Source: Crambe crambe
Taxonomy: Eukaryota; Porifera; Demospongiae; Poecilosclerida; Crambeidae
NCBI GenBank assembly: GCA_963924555.1
Contig: OZ004594.1
Span: forward strand, 186,001 to 250,000
Direction: 5' to 3'
DNA length: 64,000 nucleotides
A program made the position numbers and the translations under genes. Under the pieces are notes generated by a model that ran no database searches, was not told the origin of the DNA, and saw nothing but the letters and a program-made list of their open reading frames with translations. Positions 34,994 through 47,419 of the stretch are shown one piece after another (position 1 is the first letter of the stretch; each line of letters opens with the position of its first letter).

Positions 34994-37900
34994 TCACTGC
35001 CCGGGTATCATAAAGTCCAATTCTGTGTTCAGATCTGCCAACATGTCGTCGATACTTGCCAGCAACTCATCTGGCTCTTCTTCCCTGTTGTTGAACAAAG
35101 TAATATCCCAATTAAAGCCCACCACTAAGTCGAGTTAAACACTCACTTTTCTTCCACCACTTGTCCTGGCTTTGGTTTTGGCTTGGGAGGGAAAGCTTTC
35201 AAGGCCAGGGAGAGAGCATCTAACTCTTCATCAGCTGTGGCCACTTGTGGGGGGTCTGTGTGAGTTGCAGAAGCCTCATGAGATTGTGCAGTGCCTACAA
35301 AACTTGCATTCTCCTTGAGATACTCGTTGCCCTCAATCATGTCATCTAGGGCAGCTGTTATGTCCTCCAAAGAATAGCTCTTCTTGGCTGGACTCAAACC
35401 CTCACCCTCTCCATTCACCCCCTGGTCACCCACTGAACCTGTTTATCCACACAGATTATGTAATGGTGAAATCAACCATGTTTATCACTTACGTCTATTA
35501 GTGTCAGAAAGTGGTACCATCTTTCCTGACACACCCCCTCCAGGAGAGGAGGCCACCTGGTTCATCAAGTGCTGCTGGGTTGCCAGAGGCACCTCCACGG
35601 ATCCACGTACATCATGTGACCCAGCAACCCTTTCTGATTGGTTGGAAGAAAGGGAAGAGGTGGAGGATGAGAGGGAGTGGCGGTTGGTGTTTGGAGTGAG
35701 AGCTGTCTGTGGTCCTCGTCTAGGAGGGGGTGGACCAGCCATTGGTTTGGGTTGTCGACGTTGAACCATGGGACTATGAGAAGGGGAACAACTTCCTTTG
35801 GAACTTTCTTCGCTCGTTTGAGCCTCTCCTGCGTCAGTGGATGACTGACTGATGCCCATATTCATAGCCAACATATCCCTCATCTTGCTGAAATTGGAAA
35901 AACCAGGGACATCCTCAGAATTGGGACGTGGGCATGGCTCTGGGGGAGGAGTAGCAGTCATCTTGAGCATGGTGATTTCGTCGTGAGAGGCTCTGTTGGG
36001 CTTCTCCAACACGGGAGGAGGGATTTCTGAATTAATAACATCGCCCTCAACTGGGGGTTCAGGTGTTTTTGTGTTCTCATCTGAGAGGTCCCCTAAGGGG
36101 TCATTGGGTGTAGCTGATGTCCCATTGAACACTGCCGAGGGTGAGACCTTAGGAGGGAGAGAAGGAGTGGGAGGAGAACTCTTCACCTCCACTAGCTCAG
36201 CTATCCCACGCATAAATCGTTTCAGGTGACCTGCATGTGAACACATCGTGATTAATTATATCAACAGGTAAGATAAAACACTCACCTTTCTTAGTGATGC
36301 CAATGTCCTCCAGCTCCTCTGAAGTGATGTCGGATATAAAATCGATGTCATCATAGCCAGCATCTATAAGAGCTTGCTCGTACTGAGTTAGACCAATCAA
36401 GGTGAGCCATACCGGCACACTTGACTGTGGGAGCAACAGAGAGATGGCATGCACCAATTAAAAATGAACTAAGAGTGTGCTTTAATAAGAGTAAGCGTGA
36501 AATGGCTAGGAGTGTGCTTTAATTGGAGTAAGTGTGCATCAATTGGAGATTAACTTACAGGCTTTGACATGATTAAGTGTTCTTTGTGGTGGATGTTGGA
36601 GAGAGCAGAGAGTATCTTCTTTTTGTGGCCAGGTTTGACCACACCTATCTCTACCAGTTGGTCAGAGGTGAGGCCCTGAAGGTAGTCCGTAGCATCATAG
36701 CCAGTGCTCTCAAATAAGGGGATGTAGTCAGCCAACTTGTAGCCAGAGAGCCAGTCACTGATAGGAATTGGGTCTGTTATGTTGTAAGGCTAGAGAGGAA
36801 GTGACTATAGTGGTCAGTCCACAAGTATTGTACACACTTACTGATCCTCCAGCAGCAGTCAGAGAACTAAAACTAGTGCTTCTTGACACTGCAATATAAA
36901 GGATACTGAAGTGTGCATTATTTGAAACTGTACCATACTCACATTCACTAGTTGGGGTGGAGATAGTGGGTGGAGCTTGGGAACCTGGTGGCTTTATCTT
37001 CAGCTCCTCTACTTTCTTCTCCACTGTCGCTGGCTCTTTGGTTGGGGGAGGCTCACTGGGTTGCCCAGAGAACTCCTCAGGAGGAGCAATAACAGCTTCC
37101 TCTTCCTCCTCCACACCTTGTCCCCGCCTTTGAGCCTCAGCAGCAGCTGCTTTCACCTGTAACTCACGTTCAGCTTCAGCCTTCTTCTTTCTCTCCAATT
37201 CCTTCAACCTCTCCTCTTCTCTAATCTTCTCCTCAGCCAGCCTCGCGACTTCTTCCAACTTCTCTTCCTGTTTCCTTAGTTCCTTTCCTCCTCCTCCCGG
37301 TTCTTTCTCTCCCTTTCCTCTTCTTCCTGTTTCCGTCGCTGCTCTTCTTCTTCTTCCTTTGCTCTCTGGTCCTCCCCTACCTCTCCCACAGTTATCCCTT
37401 CTACCAGCATCCTCTCCTTCTCCTGGTTCAGTTTGAGCCTCCTCTCTACTACTTTCCTCATCTCGTCTTCCTGTCTCAACCGCTCCTCTTCAGCTCTCTT
37501 CCGTTCCTCTGCTGCTTTCTTCCTTGCCTCAGCCTTTCTCCTCTTCTCTTCCTCAATCCTCTGCTGCTCCTCCAATTGCCTTCGCTCCTCTTCTTCCCGT
37601 TGCCTCTGTTCCTCAGCTAACCTCTCCTCCTCTAACCGTATTCTCTCTGCCTCAGCTCTTGCTCTCTCTTCTTCCTCTGCTCTGATCCTTTCCTCTTCAG
37701 CCTTCCTCTCATCTTCAAGCCTCTGCTGGAGTTCAGCTTCTTTCTTCTTCCTCAAGAGCTCAGCCTGCCATGGGGGCATCCCTGGAGGAAGTTCCTCCTC
37801 TTTCTCCTTTGGTTTAGCAGGAGGAGCCTTCACTTTTGGCTTTGTCTTCGGTGCTGGAGGGGGCCCCGATTTAGACAGATTTGCAGGAGGGGGTGGAGGG

Positions 37901-39769
37901 TCGTGGGAAATGGGGGGAATGGAAGAGGAGGGGGGCGGGGGTTGTGAGGGAGGAGGTGGTTGTGAGAGTGCTGCTGTCTTCCTCTCTGGAGGGGATGGAG
38001 GAGGCATGTTGTCTCCACCCTGTGGCCCCTCCCCCTCCGGAACCTCTCCCTCTTCCTCTGCCTTTTGGATCCTATTCTGTCGACGCTGCAGTTTCTTCAG
38101 CAACTCGTTTTCCATGGTGGGTTCCTGGGGAGGTGGTTTTGGCGTAATCTTGCGCAACTTTGGCACAGCGGTGTGATCTGGGCTGGGATTATCACCATGG
38201 TAGGAGGCAGCACTCAATCTGTTCTGCTGGGGAATTGGGGGGGTCTCGTTGGGAGGGGGCGGTTTGAAGGCTGGGGGACCCATATTGGAACGTCGGGGGA
38301 GCGTTGGAGGATTACTCCGGTCGTAATATTCTGCTGACTCGGATCTGTTAGAGTTGCTCTCAGTTAAACTATTTCGACGGCGAAGGGCAGAATGTCTGCA
38401 GGGAGGGAGGAAAATACAGTGAACTCATCAGACATTATATGACCACCTCTAATACAGTGATGACCACCCTCTAATGGTTAATACAGTGATGACCACCCTC
38501 TAATGGTTAATACAGTGATGACCACCCTTTAATGGTTAATACAGTGATGACCACCCTCTAATGGTTAATACAGTGATGACCACCCTCTAATGGTTAATTA
38601 CCTCTCCATAAGGGCCATCTCTTATAGTGGGTGTTATGAAAACAGATAGTCACATATGGTCACATACAACACTATTGACAGGCCAACTAGAAACAGTATT
38701 ATGTCAGCTCAAATCACAAGGACACACTTGGATAGATAAATCAGTGTCTGCTACATTGTAAGGTGCTGTGCCGGGGGGGGGGGAATTAATATCCAAAATT
38801 TGAGGGGGCGGGGAAAAATTCCCCACCTTACCCCTGTTTAGAAAACCCTGTATGCCCTTTATGTTTAATGATTGACCTTGCTTCATCCATACTGCTCTGA
38901 TGAGTCATAGTGTTGCTGCGAGCAAGCCGATCCAACATCTCGTCCTGAGGGAAATCCTTCCTGGTAGGTGACGAGGTCATGGGTTTGCGACTGGCAGCCT
39001 TGGCTGCTATCATGGAGGCAAGGTCCGAGGGGTTCCCACTGTTCCTCTTGGACGGCTCCTGGTTGGCAGGGGGAGGAGGAGGATTTTGGATGAGTGACTG
39101 GGACCTATTTTGTTGGAAAGCTGCCTGTTTCTGTTGTGGATGGTAGCTCCCAGGCTGCTGTTGGTAAGGGGTTTGTTGCTGGTAGGACTGTGAGCGATCA
39201 TATTGTGCTGGCTGCTGGTGGTAGCTCTGTTGTGGTTGCTGTTGATAAGCTTGTTGTTGTTGTTGTTGTTGTTGTTGGGAACCAGCAGAATTTGTTCTCT
39301 TTTTCAATGGAGACTAGAGTGAAAGAATAAGTTTCATCCTCCAATGTATACTGCTACAAATCCCACCAGTAAACTTAGTCAGTATACTAAATTCCACACT
39401 AGTAAACTTAGTATACTAAATGCCCTCCCCCCAGTAGTATACTACAGACCTGCCCTGCACCAGGCATTAGGTAGGAAAATCCAGGTTGGACTCCTGCAGG
39501 TAACTTCTTCTCTACTCTGGAAGGAGACTGGTGACCAGATGATGCAGATGGTGGCGGGACAGCCTGTTGCTGTTGTTGGACACCATGTCCCCCATAGCCC
39601 TGTCCTTGCTGGGTGTGGTGGTGCTGCTGCTGCTGTCCTGGGTGGTACTGCTGGGGGTGTGTTCCATACCCCTGTTGGTGCTGCTGCTGACCCTAATGTC
39701 ATCACATATCCATGAAAGGACTCATAATTGGGTGAAGGACCTTTTAATCACTTACATGCTGTTGGTAAT

Positions 39770-39802
<33 letters not shown>

Positions 39803-42800
39803 GATAATGATGTTGTTGTTGTTGTTGTTGTGATGGAGCTGGGCTGTTTTGCTGGGGGGCATACTGCTGCTGTTGATGGTGTTGGTGAGCTATCCTGACA
39901 CGAGCCTGTTGTGCCATGGCATCTATACCACAGGGAGGATTATCCTCATCACTTCACTAAGTACTGCATCTTACCTTGGAGGAGTTGCTTCATTTGGCCG
40001 GCAGAGCGCGGGTCAGTGTACATCTGCACTATCTCCAGGGCTGTTAAGCTCTGGTTGTTCTTGGCAAGGATATCAGCGCCACACTGTGTTGACAACACAT
40101 ACTTGAATAACCTTAATTTGGAATTCCTATAAACAGTGATTGTCTCTAAACACCGCTAAATCAAGCCTAAATCTCTTTGACCTAACAGCCTCAACCTTGT
40201 CCTAAAAAATCCGCACTCTAGTTGGTCACCAGTCCCCCCTACCCCAACCTCATAAATGGCATGATTCCCATGGTAACACCTAATACACAACTGGATTCCC
40301 ACGGCAACACACACCTCCTCTCTATCTATTGATTACCAACTTGGCAGTGTTAATTTTGCAAGTCAAAACGAGCCAACTATTATTATTATGGAGACATAAA
40401 AACAAACAGTTTATTGTGGTCAGAAAATAAATGTGTACGAACAGCAATTACAATAACATATATTGCCTCAGTGTCAACGTACCTGGAGCAAGTATCTTGC
40501 AGTCTCCACTTTGCCATACAAGACAGCCTCGTGGAAGCAGTTCCCACTGTAGCCTTGCAGCTTACGGTTGATGTCAAAACCGTGCTTGAGAAGGAGAGCT
40601 ATGATGTCGTTGTGACCCGATTTGGCTGCTAGAAGGAGTGCAGTGTGGGGCATGTCTGACCTCTGCAAGTAAGACTGGGAAAACTGCCCCGACTTGAGCA
40701 GAATGGCCACCACCTGGGAAGGAAGGGTGGAAGTGATTAAGGGAGAATAGTAAGGGAAGGTTAAGGGTGCACCGGTGGTAGTGATTAAGGGGGAATGGAG
40801 AGGGAAGGAGGGTAGAAGTGATTAAGGGAGAATGAAGGGTGGAAGGAGGATAGAAGAGATTAAGGGAGAATGGAGAGTGGAAGGACGGGTGGAAGGAAGA
40901 GAAGTTGAGAAGCAGCCACCCCTGCATGCAATGGTATGTACATTGTGAGGTTAAGCACACCTGCTCAGTTTACCCAAGGTTATGAAACTGGATCGTTTGA
41001 AAATAACATATCTCTTCCCAAGTGTGGGGCTCACAAAACTATCATCTACCACCCACAAAAGGAGTGAGTTTGGTCTCTGATAAGTACAAATGAGCTCCTA
41101 CACATTTCTTGTCTCACTATGTATGCTACAAACCAAGCAGATTGTTTCCAGGCCACTAGTGTTTCCATGGTAGACAGTTTATAAGTCTCCTATTACAACC
41201 GACACAAAGAAACCTCACTAAGTACCCATTTCCTACTAAATGCATTAGAGAATCACTCATAGCAGAGTCTAAAGGTCAAGGAGAAGCACATGATGAAAGC
41301 ATAACAGCTAATAGCACTATTGTGTCACTAGGCACACTGGAACACAAAAGCTGATCAACCCATAATGATCATGATAAAGTATTAGTTGACCCCATAAGAG
41401 CAGGTATGGAGGTTCAATCTGGTTATCACTTACTTGAGCACGTCCATTCTGACAAGCCACGTCCAATGGAGTCTGTCCACTCACATTCAGCATTGTGCAG
41501 TTCCCCTGCTCCCCAATCAGAGCTTCCACCTGCATAATATGTATCGACATCACGGGCATCCAGGTTCCAACCTTCCCCCTCCTAAGGGCATCTCAAGGGC
41601 ACCCCTCAACAGTGCCCGAATAAAATCTTTAGTCTCGGTGTTGAAACCACATTGGATGATATATTCTGTTAGCAACCTGATTAACATATGCACATGTTGC
41701 AATAACTACAAAGACATTAGTACTAGGAGAGTTCAATCCTCTTCACGTTTTTAAGTTACAATCCTTCACGATTTGTGCTTTTAGCACCACTAAAATGATG
41801 AGTCTATGGCACTTACTACAGCTGTGTGTCCATTCTGACAGGCGTAATGGAGTGGTGTGTCTCCAGCATGAGCTGATATGTTGGGGTCAGCTCCCCTCCG
41901 GAGGAGCGCAGTGACTGCAGTGGCCCGGCCGTGAGTAGCGGCCAAGTGGAGAGGAGTAAAACCCCGGTCATCAATGTAATCAATAGCAGCACCCATGTCC
42001 GCTAAATCGACTAGGAACTCCACGAAATTCTGCGCTGCACAATAGTGCATGACCGTTTGCCTGGAAAAAAAAACAATCAAACATTCTCTAAATAATGCCC
42101 ATCATAATCCTTGTATCTCTGAATAATTAACATCCGACTATCCCCATACTGAGAATGATAATTTCTAGAACTTCATGTTGTAATTAGAGCAGGAAGGTCA
42201 CAAACCAAGCCTAAGGACAAAACACAATGACAGAACCCATAAGAGTACAACTACACAGAAGTGGACATATAAGATACCTTAGTAAGACCAGCTGTTGGAG
42301 CCTTTTACATTCACTAGCAGTCACTGGGAGGGAAGCTATTATGCTCACTCTCAAACTAATACAACACAGCTTAGCACTCTAGGCTTGACAATATAAATTC
42401 GGGTTTAGGGGGGTGGGGCATTCTCCCATCCCCCCAGAAATTTATTACTTTAGCCCTCACTCTAAAAAATGTCCCCTCAGTCTCCCCCTCCCCCCTCTGG
42501 GAAATTTCCTGACTGAAACCCTGATAATGTCACCTCACCTCAAACTAGCCTATAGACACACTCACCCATGGCTACTCTCATCTGGCAAGTTCAGCTCCTT
42601 GACCAATACTTTCTTCTTTCCTATGGAAATTCAAAATAGTGATGGCAATAGATAAATAAATAAATATTGTTCCTCCAGGATGTGGTAGATAAGAAATGGG
42701 TAACATTTTAGCAGAGAAACAGCTTGACAAGCTCCAGCTCGAGCACCAGGAGACACTATGACATACAGACACACGGTGCACGCACATCTTAATGTGTGCA

Positions 42801-43897
42801 TACTGATACACCCTATAACGACACATAGTCCCAGATGCAGCTCCACTATACCACCAGAGTGCACTGCACCACAAGTTTTTCTAAAGACCCTGTTGACGAT
42901 AACAATGCCATGCTATTCACAACCATAGCCCTGGGTCGAATAAAAAATAGCCTAAAGAGATTCAGAGTTTATCACCACAGGCATCCACAACAAACTGCAT
43001 AAACTTACCCAACAAAAGTACAAATTTTATGCAAAAATTATGTGCATATGTGTTGACCAACTCGACATAGTTAGAGAGATGCGATTGGACAATAACAACC
43101 GCCGAAGAAAGAAAGAAAGAAAAAAAAGCCACACACTATTGGAAAAAAAAATACACTAAGAAATCTGTACCACTGAAAAGACCTTTGACACATTAATTGG
43201 AGGCCTTTTCCCTTCACAATCCAGTAAGCACAATTGGATATGTTTGCAAGCATGCAACCTTTTAAAACAAGACTTCAAGGAAATGAGAAAGAATTTACGA
43301 ATACATGGACACCTTCACAACCAAAGAACAGGTTACAAATCCTCTTAAAAATGTTTTCCTTCCAAGGAGGAAGACTCCAACAGGGTGATCAGCTTTCAAA
43401 TATTGAGGGGGGGACGTGCTATATGGCAATGGCAACTGATTTCATATACATAGAGCTACCTACCACAAATAAGAAAAGCTCAAGAAAGGAAGTAATATTG
43501 ATGTCATTATTGAACTCTGAAATTGCTAAGTTGCCAATATGAATTTTGTAGCTAAGTTGACCAACAACCGCTGAAGGCCCAAAATAAGTTGCACTCTGCC
43601 AGAATGATTATTCTTCAGCTGTGATTCTCCCATGAATGCATTTAAAGTCACATGGCAGGGCCAGGGGCAAAGCCTAGCTACTTTTCCACCATACAAACAC
43701 TTTCTTACTGCTTTAGTGGAACACATACTGACAGATCCATTAGAGATAGTATGCAACACTAGCTACTGCAGAATTCCGCCTAAATTTTCATGGTGAATTA
43801 GGCAGTTACCTGACTTCTTTAGTTTTGCTATGAGTTTTCTGGCTGCATCTGAGTTGCCCGTCTTCAACAGTTGCATCAGCTCCGTAGGCTTCCCCAT
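34994..43897 (-). CDS. CASKIN: Caskin-like scaffold (ankyrin repeats, tandem SAM)
   Basis: Eighteen exons: 43897-43810, 42620-42566, 42060-41817, 41529-41434, 40713-40483, 40083-39975, 39922-39756, 39692-39450, 39313-38832, 38395-37381, 37267-36943, 36888-36842, 36789-36559, 36424-36286, 36230-35493, 35438-35147, 35084-34994 (the intron 37380-37268 is required for frame); about 1,530 residues. Caskins are synaptic/epithelial scaffolds that bind CASK, LAR phosphatases and Abl-pathway adaptors, polymerising through SAM domains. Start MGKPTELMQ matches caskin MGKxxEL. Ankyrin repeats (to about 275) include [15 protein letters not shown] and [15 protein letters not shown]. Next comes a Gln-rich stretch (about 280-560), a Pro-rich part, a Lys/Glu/Arg coiled coil (about 800-1000), SAM1 (about 1045-1105; [15 protein letters not shown]), SAM2 (about 1115-1180; [14 protein letters not shown]), a Pro-rich segment and an acidic C-terminal helix. 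No SH3 domain is visible between ankyrin and SAM, unlike vertebrate caskin. I count 17 exon spans listed; any further small exon would be an error on my part. Confidence 0.88.
38440..38602 (+). repeat. 29-bp tandem repeat in a caskin intron
   Basis: About five copies of a unit containing GATGACCACCCTCTAATGGT followed by TAATACAGT, within intron 38831-38396. Non-coding. Confidence 0.85.
39757..39921 (-). repeat. CAA/CAG repeat coding polyglutamine in caskin
   Basis: On the minus strand CAA-dominated runs encode two Gln stretches of about 7 and 10 residues near residues 300-325. A similar run lies at 39255-39280. CAA rather than CAG dominates. These stay in frame with caskin. Confidence 0.85.
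40735..40895. repeat. Degenerate purine-rich repeat in a caskin intron
   Basis: Imperfect copies of AGTGATTAAGGGAGAATG-like units, with GGAAGG spacers, lie in intron 41433-40714. The rest of that intron shows no feature. Confidence 0.7.
42397..42526. repeat. Possible short foldback element in caskin intron 2
   Basis: The outer ends CGGGTTTAGGGGGGTGGGG and the downstream GAAACCCTGA form an imperfect inverted repeat around a C-rich centre. It resembles the better palindrome at 56806-56875. Confidence 0.4.
42621..43809 (-). other. Caskin intron 1, no gene seen
   Basis: This 1.2-kb intron is A/T-rich. Short ORFs on either strand have no recognisable content. An internal T-rich tract lies on the minus strand at about 43100-43150. 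Confidence 0.5.
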
Positions 43898-44089
43898 TCT
43901 GCTCCGTTTATTGACTGAAATCGACTCTCGGTACACCAGGCGGCGTCTTTTCGCCAATGGCCGTCCTAATTAAATTTTTAATTGCTTCACTGTCCCTCAC
44001 GCGATCTAATCTCAGATGTCACGAGAATGATATTGACCGGTACAAAGTACAATTAACTGCTATTCCTCACTATAACAGCTGCTGCATAG
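43898..44089. promoter_or_regulatory. Divergent promoter, caskin / USP1
   Basis: The 192 bp between two divergent ATGs must serve both genes. No TATA box or clear NRF-1 site is evident. Function is inferred from arrangement. Confidence 0.5.
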
Positions 44090-46085
44090 ATGGAAAAACG
44101 GCCCAAAAAGTCCCTATCTCTCAAACTGGGTCAAAAGAAGCTGAAATTGAGCCACAAAGCTGAAGATTCAGAATCAAGCTCCTACCAGCACCTTTCCTCC
44201 TCCTCAGGTTTTTCAGTTTCTTCCAGTTGTCCTGATCTCCAAGGAATACACACAGAGGCTGTTGCTGCAGATATTCCTCCTGCCTCTCTCTCTGGTCTGT
44301 GTAACTTGGGCAACACTTGTTATGCCAACTGCATCCTCCAGGTGCTGCGATTCTCTCCTCACTTCTGCAGTAAGGTGACCACCCTCGGACAGAACCTACT
44401 GCAATTTCAAACTGCGAAGGAGAGTGGGGATGTGCTGCTGAGTGACGATGAAATGGATACTGCAGAGAGTACCGGAATTGACAAAGGGCAAACTATTAAT
44501 GATGGAGGATTGGCCATCCACCTCTATAAGGTAGGGAAATGGACCTATTATAGAATCTTCATGTCTATTTAGTTGCAGGAAATTAGTGTTCGTGTAGCAA
44601 TAGCCCCATGGTGATATTTGCACGCTATGCATACCATACAGCTCTGGCAGAGAATGGCTCACAAAGAGAAGCAGGCATCTACCAAGGCTTCTGTGCTCAG
44701 CTCTACAAAGCCACAAAAGTTTTTATCCAAACTGAGGTAAGGATTCTAATCGTAATTTTGCATGTGATATAGTATAGATGATCTGGTAGTAAAGTTTGCA
44801 GTGTAAAAGAATTTTCACACAGAATGAAGCAACAACAAAAACAAAAGCAAACAAACAAAAAGACTCCTATTATAATTATGCCCACTACTGGAAATAACTG
44901 ATTGCTCTGCTGCAGACTCATTATTATTATTGTAATTATCTTTGCAGAGAGGAGCACGAAGTATTTGATAATAAGCTGCAACAAGATGCCCAAGAATTGC
45001 TTCGATTTGTACTCACCAGTCTGCATGAGACCACACAGCAAGTGCTGAAAACTACTGCTTCCCTCTCTAGTTCTCTTACTACAGCTCTGGATTTAACTGG
45101 AGATAGGGAGAGCACAACAGTGAATCTAAATGTATCCAGAAAGCGGAAATTTCCAAACGATAAGTGTGAGAACCAGAGAATTTTGGAATCTGTTCACAGG
45201 CCTAAATCTACAACCACATCAATGAAGTTGACCAATTTTTTCAGCCCCGTCAAACCTCATAAACCTTCACCAAATGATCTATCAGAAGTAGTCTTTTTGA
45301 GAACAGAAAATTGCAACCAGCTGCCGAAGAGAGAACATTCAGATTTCATCAAAGAGATGTTTCAGGGAGAACTTGTGTCTCAAACTCGTTGCTACGAGTG
45401 TGACAGTTTTACAAGGCGGACTGAACCTTTCTTTGACATAAGTCTCCCAGTCTCCAGCCATAGCTTACCTGGATTTCCAACTAGTACATCTCCAACTAAA
45501 TCGATAGGAACCAACCACTTGAGTAGCAGTGGACTTGTAGGCCCTTTTTCCTTATCATGGGCTCTGTCACAGTTCTGTCTGAGGGAGAAACTGCAAGCAG
45601 AAAATAAGTACTGTTGTGAGAATTGCAGGCATCTGGTAGAGGCAGAAAAGAGCATTTTATTTGGTCGTCTTCCTTTGGTGATGACTCTTCACTTGAACCG
45701 ATTTACTACTTGTGCAATGTATGGATTACTTTCTAATGTGTCTGTGAGTAAGATTGGAGGTAATATAGCAGTGCCTCTTTCTCTCTGTTTCCGTGCCTGG
45801 TGCACCCAAGACTGTCCGGGGAGAGACAGAACTTACCAACTCTTTGCAGTTGTCTTCCACACAGGTAGCTCTTGCTCCAGTGGACATTACACTGCCTGTG
45901 TTAGGGGGAGGGAGTGCATCTCAGTGGTTCCACCCTCTGTGGCCAGTTGGATCACCAATGATTACAATTGGTTGCACTTTGACGATGAGGTGGTGGAGTT
46001 GGTAACTCAAGAGGAGCTTCTGGATATGCTCTCCCCCTTAACAACAACTTCTACTGCTTATATTTTATTTTACACAAGAAATTAG
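44090..46085 (+). CDS. USP1: USP1-like ubiquitin-specific protease
   Basis: Three exons: 44090-44530, 44642-44736, 44948-46085; 557 residues. USP1, activated by UAF1, removes ubiquitin from PCNA and FANCD2 in DNA damage tolerance. The N-terminus is Lys-rich (RPKKSLSLKLGQKKLKLSHK), a likely nuclear signal. The Cys box is LCNLGNTCYANCILQVL with catalytic C77. QQDAQELL follows, as in USP1. The zinc-type CYEC...CENC pair brackets the fingers. The His box is SSGHYTACV, then NDYNWLHFDDEVVE. The protein is shorter than human USP1 (785). An insert between the QDAQE helix and the fingers holds SMKLTNFF (270-277), which looks like a PCNA-interacting PIP box lacking the first Gln. USP1 is preferred over USP12/46 because of the N-terminus and insert. 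Confidence 0.9.
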
Positions 46086-46219
46086 TACCTCTGTGTGTGA
46101 AGTGCAGAGTTTATTACTGTATCACAGTAGCTATAAGCTTCTTTTTTTTTTGTACAGAATATTTGGATTCACATTAATATTATAATAAAAATAGTGACTG
46201 GTATAAAGGTGAACTGAGT
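46086..46219. terminator. Overlapping poly(A) signals, USP1 / IDO
   Basis: The genes converge, with 134 bp between stops. A plus-strand AATAAA at 46184-46189 suits USP1; a minus-strand AATAAA at 46110-46115 suits the IDO gene. Each signal lies beyond the other's, so the two 3' UTRs should overlap by roughly 75-100 nt and be complementary (inference). Confidence 0.6.
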
Positions 46220-47419
46220 TTACTTGATCATAAACTGCAATGTTTCATTTCTGACTTTCTTCAGGAGAGACATGAAATCAGTTCCACCACTCCCCTTTGC
46301 TTCAAGTGTGGGATTCACGCTATGTGATCGCTGGTTCACGATAAATCTGGTCACAAGGATCACATGATCTGTTCGAAACTTGACTAACTCCTCAACAGTA
46401 CTATTGAAATCTGCAATCAGGTCCACGTTCCCTGACTCCAGGCAATAATCTCTAATTGGGGGCATTTTGGTCAGCTTATCCAGGAATTCTCTGTGTTTTC
46501 CCGGCATGTATAACTTCATTGTATTGATGAAGCTCTTTCCATCGCCATAATGCTTTGTACCAAGGGAGACGTCAATTGCATAAATGATGGAGCTTTGGCC
46601 TGCATTTGCTCCATGGTACTGGTGAGGGTTTTGGTCCACTCCTTCATAGATGATTCCATCGGAGAGGGCATCCAGACCCTTTGAGCCGGCTTGGAAAGGA
46701 CGAATGTCCACATAAAATGTGACTGGCTTGCATCTCTCGGTCATTTTTCCCATTTCTTTCCGCATATCTTGTAATGATTGTCGAATAGCTTGGAGACACA
46801 TCTGCACTTCTTCATCGCGATGATGAGCCATGTGATCAAAGACTTCTCCAATTGCCCTGAGGGCTGGAACTGCAGCCATTTCCACCAGCAGAAAAGTTAT
46901 GTAGAACCATGACTCATCTTCTGTCCCGGTGTAAGTATTGGTTGCATAAAGATTCTCAGCATTCAGTGGACCTTGTGGATCGTGTAAAGAGTAGTTGAAT
47001 AAGGTCGTGCTTGCATAGCAACCAACAGGTTTCATCTGAAGATGATCGCTGGCTCTGCTCCAAGGGACTGCTATTTTTTTAGGTAATTTCTTAACCAGTC
47101 CCTTTTGGCCTTCTCCCCAGATGTAGCTCTGTCCGATGAAAGAGAGCAGGGTGAATGCACGTCTCCATTCTTGCTCATTTTTCAGAGTGGAATCACTGAA
47201 TTCAAGTTCAGGTAGCTTGTCCACTTCAGACCTGAGTTTCTTGGTCCTGTTAAGTTCAGGAAGGTTTTTAACTAAATTCTCCCAGGGAGCGAAATGATCC
47301 CCAGGAAGTTTGGTTAGTGGAGGAATTGCAGGCATGAATCCTGTCTCCGGAGAAATGTGGAAATCAGATAAACAAATTCGATTTGCATTTTCAGAATTCA
47401 ATGAAGCAGAAGAGTTCAT
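46220..47419 (-). CDS. IDO: Indoleamine 2,3-dioxygenase, paralogue A
   Basis: Single exon, 399 residues. IDO is a cytosolic haem dioxygenase that opens the indole ring of tryptophan to N-formylkynurenine, first step of the kynurenine pathway. Family landmarks seen: FAPWENLVKNLPEL; SYIWGEGQKGLVKKLPKKIAVPW; DESWFYITFLLVEMAA; DIRPFQAGSKG with the conserved Arg; AGQSSIIYAID; MKLYMPGKHREFL; the proximal haem ligand H352 in RTDHVILVTRFIV; and the EAKGSGGTDFM loop. Length is close to other IDOs. The start ATG at 47419 gives a short polar leader before the conserved core. No intron interrupts it, unlike vertebrate IDO. Its tandem partner B follows 412 bp away on the same strand. Confidence 0.95.
   Translation of the reverse strand: MNSSASLNSENANRICLSDFHISPETGFMPAIPPLTKLPGDHFAPWENLVKNLPELNRTKKLRSEVDKLPELEFSDSTLKNEQEWRRAFTLLSFIGQSYIWGEGQKGLVKKLPKKIAVPWSRASDHLQMKPVGCYASTTLFNYSLHDPQGPLNAENLYATNTYTGTEDESWFYITFLLVEMAAVPALRAIGEVFDHMAHHRDEEVQMCLQAIRQSLQDMRKEMGKMTERCKPVTFYVDIRPFQAGSKGLDALSDGIIYEGVDQNPHQYHGANAGQSSIIYAIDVSLGTKHYGDGKSFINTMKLYMPGKHREFLDKLTKMPPIRDYCLESGNVDLIADFNSTVEELVKFRTDHVILVTRFIVNQRSHSVNPTLEAKGSGGTDFMSLLKKVRNETLQFMIK

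Noticed and set aside
35384..35764. Plus-strand ORF opposite caskin
   Set aside because: Caskin exons on the minus strand have consistent splice phase and family similarity; this frame is a shadow.
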